Of a DNA stretch of 7,294 bases, positions 4,822 through 7,294 are shown one piece after another. The notes under the pieces are model-generated. The model searched no databases, was not told where the DNA came from, and was given only the letters and a program-made list of their open reading frames with translations. The position numbers were made by a program, and so were the translations under genes. Location: the NCBI GenBank assembly GCA_020062805.1, contig JAGUVP010000295.1:1-7294 (forward strand), read 5' to 3'. The number at the start of each line of letters is the position of its first letter. The stretch's first letter is position 1. This DNA is from Candidatus Bipolaricaulis sp. (lineage in GTDB: Bacteria; Bipolaricaulota; Bipolaricaulia; Bipolaricaulales; Bipolaricaulaceae).

Positions 4822-5949
4822 ATGACGGGCGAGCTGCGGTGCCCGTTGTGCAGCTTCTGCGCACCCCCGACTGTGGTGCCCCTCCCCTGCCCGGAATGCA
4901 CGATCCCGATCGGGTATCGACGTGATCTGCCCCTCGATCTGCTGCCTTCAGACCTCACGGGCGAGGGGGTATGGCGGTACGCGCCGTTGCTCCCCGATGT
5001 GGAACCCGTCGCCTTGGGAGAGGGCGACACGCCCCTCGTCTCCTCGGTGCGCATCGGCCCTCAACTTGGAGTGGACCTCTGGTTCAAAGTCGAAGGGGCG
5101 AACCCGAGCGGATCGTTCAAGGACCGCGGGGCATCGGTGATGGTCTCCGTGTTGCAGTCGTTCGGAGCCAAGGCTGTGACAGACGATTCATCGGGGAACG
5201 CCGGAGCGGCCCTCGCCGCGTACGCCGCCCGAGCCGGACTCCGGGCCGTCCTCTACGTCCCGGCCCACGCCTCCGGGCCCAAACTCTCCCAGATTTCGGC
5301 CTTGGGAGCAGACGTGGTTCGTGTTCCTGGACCTCGAGAGCGGGCCGCGGATGCGGTGCGGGAAGCGTGCCAGACGGACCCCATTCTCCTCTACGCCTCA
5401 CACAACGCCTCCCCGTACTTCGTCTCGGGGATCACAACCCTCGCCTACGAGCTGTTCGAGGGGCTCGGGGAACGCCCTCCAGACCACGTTGTCGTTCCGG
5501 TGGGAGGAGGCGGGCTGTTCCTGGGGGTTGTGTACGGATTCCTCCGGCTCCGCGGGCTTGGTTGGATCGAGCATATCCCGCAGGTGCACATCGTTCAGCC
5601 GGCAGCGTGCGCCCCGATCGTTTGTGCCCGTGCAGCGGGAGGCGTTGCCCCCTTCGAACGGGAGCCCAGTTCCACAATCGCCGAGGGAGCACGGATCCCC
5701 AACCCTCCCCGCGGCCGGGAGATCGTGGCCATGCTGAAGGCGGTCGGCGGGGAGGCCGTGGCCGTGGGAGAGGAGGAGATCCTCAACGCGCAGCGCTTGC
5801 TCTCCCACGCGGAAGGTCTCTACGTCGAGCCCACGTCAGCCCTCCCGGCAGCAGCCCTGGCTCAACTGGTGGCCCGAGGAACCATTTGCGAAATGTCGAC
5901 GGTCGCGATGGTTCTCACCGGAACAGGACTCAAGACAGTACCAAGCTGA
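4822..5949 (+). CDS. thrC: Threonine synthase (PLP-dependent)
   Basis: Converts O-phosphohomoserine to threonine, the last step of threonine synthesis, using pyridoxal phosphate (fold type II). The protein is 375 residues. A small zinc-ribbon-like N-terminus (Cys7, Cys10, Cys23, Cys26) is common in this branch. Then come GEGDTPLV (66-73), NPSGSFKDRG (94-103) with the PLP Schiff-base Lys100, SSGNAGAA (123-130), the phosphate-cradling loop VGGGGLFLG (227-235), EPTSALPAAAL and the C-terminal GTGLKTVPS. The ATG at 4822 lacks a clear ribosome binding site; an in-frame GTG at 4807, four bases after the surE stop, is an alternative start. In either case translation is likely coupled to surE. No hom or thrB gene is in view. 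The related enzymes threonine dehydratase and cysteine synthase lack the Cys-rich N-terminus, so threonine synthase is preferred. Confidence 0.88.
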   Translation: MTGELRCPLCSFCAPPTVVPLPCPECTIPIGYRRDLPLDLLPSDLTGEGVWRYAPLLPDVEPVALGEGDTPLVSSVRIGPQLGVDLWFKVEGANPSGSFKDRGASVMVSVLQSFGAKAVTDDSSGNAGAALAAYAARAGLRAVLYVPAHASGPKLSQISALGADVVRVPGPRERAADAVREACQTDPILLYASHNASPYFVSGITTLAYELFEGLGERPPDHVVVPVGGGGLFLGVVYGFLRLRGLGWIEHIPQVHIVQPAACAPIVCARAAGGVAPFEREPSSTIAEGARIPNPPRGREIVAMLKAVGGEAVAVGEEEILNAQRLLSHAEGLYVEPTSALPAAALAQLVARGTICEMSTVAMVLTGTGLKTVPS

Positions 5950-5993
5950 CCCCGCAGCAACCGGGATCGCTTCGGTGCGATGCGCTGGGTATC

Positions 5994-6036
5994 GGTTCAG
6001 AGAGACGCCGAGACCGCGGAAAGAGATCGCTGAACC
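5994..6036. terminator. Inverted repeat between convergent genes, possible bidirectional terminator
   Basis: GGTTCAG (5994-6000) pairs with CTGAACC (6030-6036), which abuts the nitroreductase stop, around a 29-base loop containing CCGCGG. No T-run follows in either direction, so it is not a classical intrinsic terminator. A second copy of the 3' arm, TTGAACCG, occurs at 6044-6051 inside the coding region and could pair instead. A small stem ATCGC/GCGAT lies nearby at 5966-5981. Confidence 0.35.
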
Positions 6037-6588
6037 CTAGACCTTGAACCGATCGTAACGAACGATCCCGGACAGCGACGTCCGCTCTCCGTCCTTCGGG
6101 GTGTACGCCGGCCTCCCGATGGGGAGAAGGGCTACGACCCGCATTCCCCTGGGGATCCCCAGAATCCGCCGCGCCTCAGCCTCAGACTTCCCGCCCAATC
6201 CCGCCCAGTACGAGGCGAGCCCGAGGGTGTGGGCCATGAGGGCCATGTTCTGGGTCGCAACGGCGCCCGCCTCAACCCAGTGCTGGGGATCTTTCACGGG
6301 ATCCAACACCACGGCGATCACCACAGGCGCGTCGCCGGTCCCCTTGCCGGAGACGGCGAACTGCCCGCGATGGGCGAACGCAATCCGCTCCACCAGCTGC
6401 CCCAGCTCGCGCTTGGCGTTCTCTTCACGCACCACCACGAACGTCCACGGCTGGGAGTTGGCAAACGACGGCGCCCACCGCCCGGCCTCGAGGATCGCTT
6501 CCAACTCGTCGTCGGCTACGGGCTTCGGCTCGAACCGGAGCACACTTCTCCGGCCACGGATTGCGTTCAACACGTCGTTGGTCATCAT
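6037..6588 (-). CDS. Nitroreductase family protein
   Basis: This 183-residue FMN-dependent oxidoreductase belongs to the nitroreductase superfamily, whose members use NAD(P)H to reduce nitro compounds, quinones or other acceptors, usually as homodimers. Visible marks are RGRRSVLRF (11-19; the Arg pair contacts FMN phosphate), APSFANSQPWTFVVV (39-53; the flavin-binding NSQPW segment), the helix around VEAGAVATQNMALMAHTLGL, WAGLGGKSE, and a C-terminal LLPIGRPAYTP. The start at 6588 overlaps the upstream stop as ATGA. GGAGG lies four bases before it, or seven before a second ATG at 6585, so either Met may be used. It is translationally coupled to a second nitroreductase domain protein. The two domains share little outside the core motifs, so they may act on different substrates or pair as a heterodimer. 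The substrate cannot be read from sequence. Confidence 0.92.
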   Translation of the reverse strand: MMTNDVLNAIRGRRSVLRFEPKPVADDELEAILEAGRWAPSFANSQPWTFVVVREENAKRELGQLVERIAFAHRGQFAVSGKGTGDAPVVIAVVLDPVKDPQHWVEAGAVATQNMALMAHTLGLASYWAGLGGKSEAEARRILGIPRGMRVVALLPIGRPAYTPKDGERTSLSGIVRYDRFKV

Positions 6589-7294
6589 GCACCCTCCGAA
6601 TGGTTCAAGTCTCCGAACTTATTCCATGCCAGCACCGCCGACAAGGGCTTGCGGTCGCGCGGCCCAAGCTCCAGCTCGCGGTGCTTGTCGCTCAGCGTCG
6701 CCACGTCGCCCGGCTTCCCGGCCACGATCAGGGTAATGAGAACGTAGTCCGCGGGGATCCCCAACGCATCTTTGACCGCCAGCGGGTCGTAGCCGGCGAT
6801 AGGATGAGCCGTGAGACCCATCTGGGTCGCCTGGACCATGAGCATCCCAGTAGCCATCCCACAACCGTAGAGGAAGTAGTCCCGATGGTCGGACAGCTTG
6901 CAGTCGAGATCGCGGTGGGAGCACAAGGCGAGGATCGCGGGCGCGCGCTTCGCCCAGTAGTTCCCGCCGGGAAGGGCTGCCTTCACCCGCTCCAACGCCT
7001 CCCCCTGGGCGATCACGAACCGCCATGGCTGGTTGTTGAAGCAGGATGGAGCAAGATGCGCTGCTTCCACGAGCCGTTCCAGCACCTCCCGCGCCACAGG
7101 CGCCTCCGACAGGGCGCGGTACGCCCGCCGCGCTTGGATGAGGGGGTTCACCTCCCCATCCAGCGCGTGAAGGGAGCGCAATGCAGCGAGGACCTCCTCT
7201 GCATGGCCCTCCCCCGTCGCCCGTCGCCAGACCTGACGCACGGTCCCCGCGCGATCCAGGAGGAACGTAGCCCGCTCGATCCTGCCTTCAGGCG
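6585..7294 (-). CDS. Peroxiredoxin (BCP/PrxQ-type)-nitroreductase fusion, 5' end off window
   Basis: An open frame enters from the right edge and stays in frame to the stop at 6587-6585, 236 visible codons. The first ~40 residues are the C-terminal end of a BCP/PrxQ-type peroxiredoxin: IERATFLLDRAGTVRQVW with the conserved Arg of the peroxidatic site, then GEGHAEEVLAALRSL, the family's closing helix. After a short linker (HALDGEVNP) a nitroreductase domain starts: ARRAYRALSEAPV, APSCFNNQPWRFVIAQG (FMN-binding NNQPW), YFLYGCGMATGMLMVQATQMGL, GIPADYVLITLIVAGKPGD and the closing RKPLSAVLAWNKFGD. A start at the internal GTG (7241) would cut into the peroxiredoxin sequence, so the longer fused frame is preferred. 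The peroxidatic Cys would lie outside the window. Inference: thiol-peroxide reduction is joined to a flavin reductase, which might supply electrons or act on a linked stress substrate. It overlaps the downstream nitroreductase by four bases. Both domain identities are strong; the function of the fusion is unknown. Confidence 0.87.
   Translation of the reverse strand, partial: PEGRIERATFLLDRAGTVRQVWRRATGEGHAEEVLAALRSLHALDGEVNPLIQARRAYRALSEAPVAREVLERLVEAAHLAPSCFNNQPWRFVIAQGEALERVKAALPGGNYWAKRAPAILALCSHRDLDCKLSDHRDYFLYGCGMATGMLMVQATQMGLTAHPIAGYDPLAVKDALGIPADYVLITLIVAGKPGDVATLSDKHRELELGPRDRKPLSAVLAWNKFGDLNHSEGA

Noticed and set aside
3723..5054. 443-codon minus-strand open frame
   Set aside because: Antisense across rsmD-like, surE and the start of thrC, all of which are clear genes; low-complexity, Arg/His-rich translation.
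4971..6047. 358-codon plus-strand open frame overlapping thrC
   Set aside because: An out-of-frame shadow of thrC, extremely rich in Arg/Gly/Pro, running across the convergent gap.

Overview
The window is GC-rich (by eye in the mid-60s percent), densely packed bacterial chromosome with short gaps, 4-base ATGA overlaps, GTG starts and clear purine-rich ribosome binding sites. No transposon, phage, CRISPR, tRNA or rRNA signature was seen. The content is mostly housekeeping metabolism plus redox and metal-response genes. The lineage cannot be fixed from sequence alone. A GC-rich, possibly deep-branching bacterium (for example a Bipolaricaulota-like lineage) would fit, but this is a guess.

Layout, left to right. 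(1) Minus strand 1-402: the start of an asparagine-synthetase-like gene whose glutaminase domain is shortened and lacks the catalytic N-terminal Cys; it runs off the left edge. (2) 403-700: about 300 bases without a gene, probably the promoter and a structured leader of that gene. (3) Minus strand 701-3332: a likely operon read right to left, with a COG2509-type FAD dehydrogenase, then 6-phosphofructokinase (pfkA, overlapping by ATGA), then a CsoR-type copper-sensing repressor 38 bases later. (4) 3333-3416: a compact divergent promoter region rich in dyads. (5) Plus strand 3417-5949: a likely operon of an RsmD-like methyltransferase with an altered catalytic motif, the SurE nucleotidase and a threonine synthase. 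(6) 5950-6036: a convergent gap with an inverted repeat. (7) Minus strand 6037-7294: two overlapping nitroreductase-family genes. The upstream one is fused in frame to the C-terminal part of a BCP/PrxQ-type peroxiredoxin and runs off the right edge.

The most notable items are the peroxiredoxin-nitroreductase fusion coupled to a second nitroreductase, the RsmD-like protein with G-A-P-Y in place of the family's D/N-P-P-Y/F motif, and the asparagine-synthetase-like protein without the glutaminase nucleophile. Also notable are a textbook Cu(I)-type CsoR sitting behind glycolytic pfkA with no copper-export gene in view, and phosphofructokinase substitutions (Asn103, Ser124) at positions that shape phosphoryl-donor binding. 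No clearly new multi-gene system is evident. The redox fusion pair is the best candidate for something not well described.
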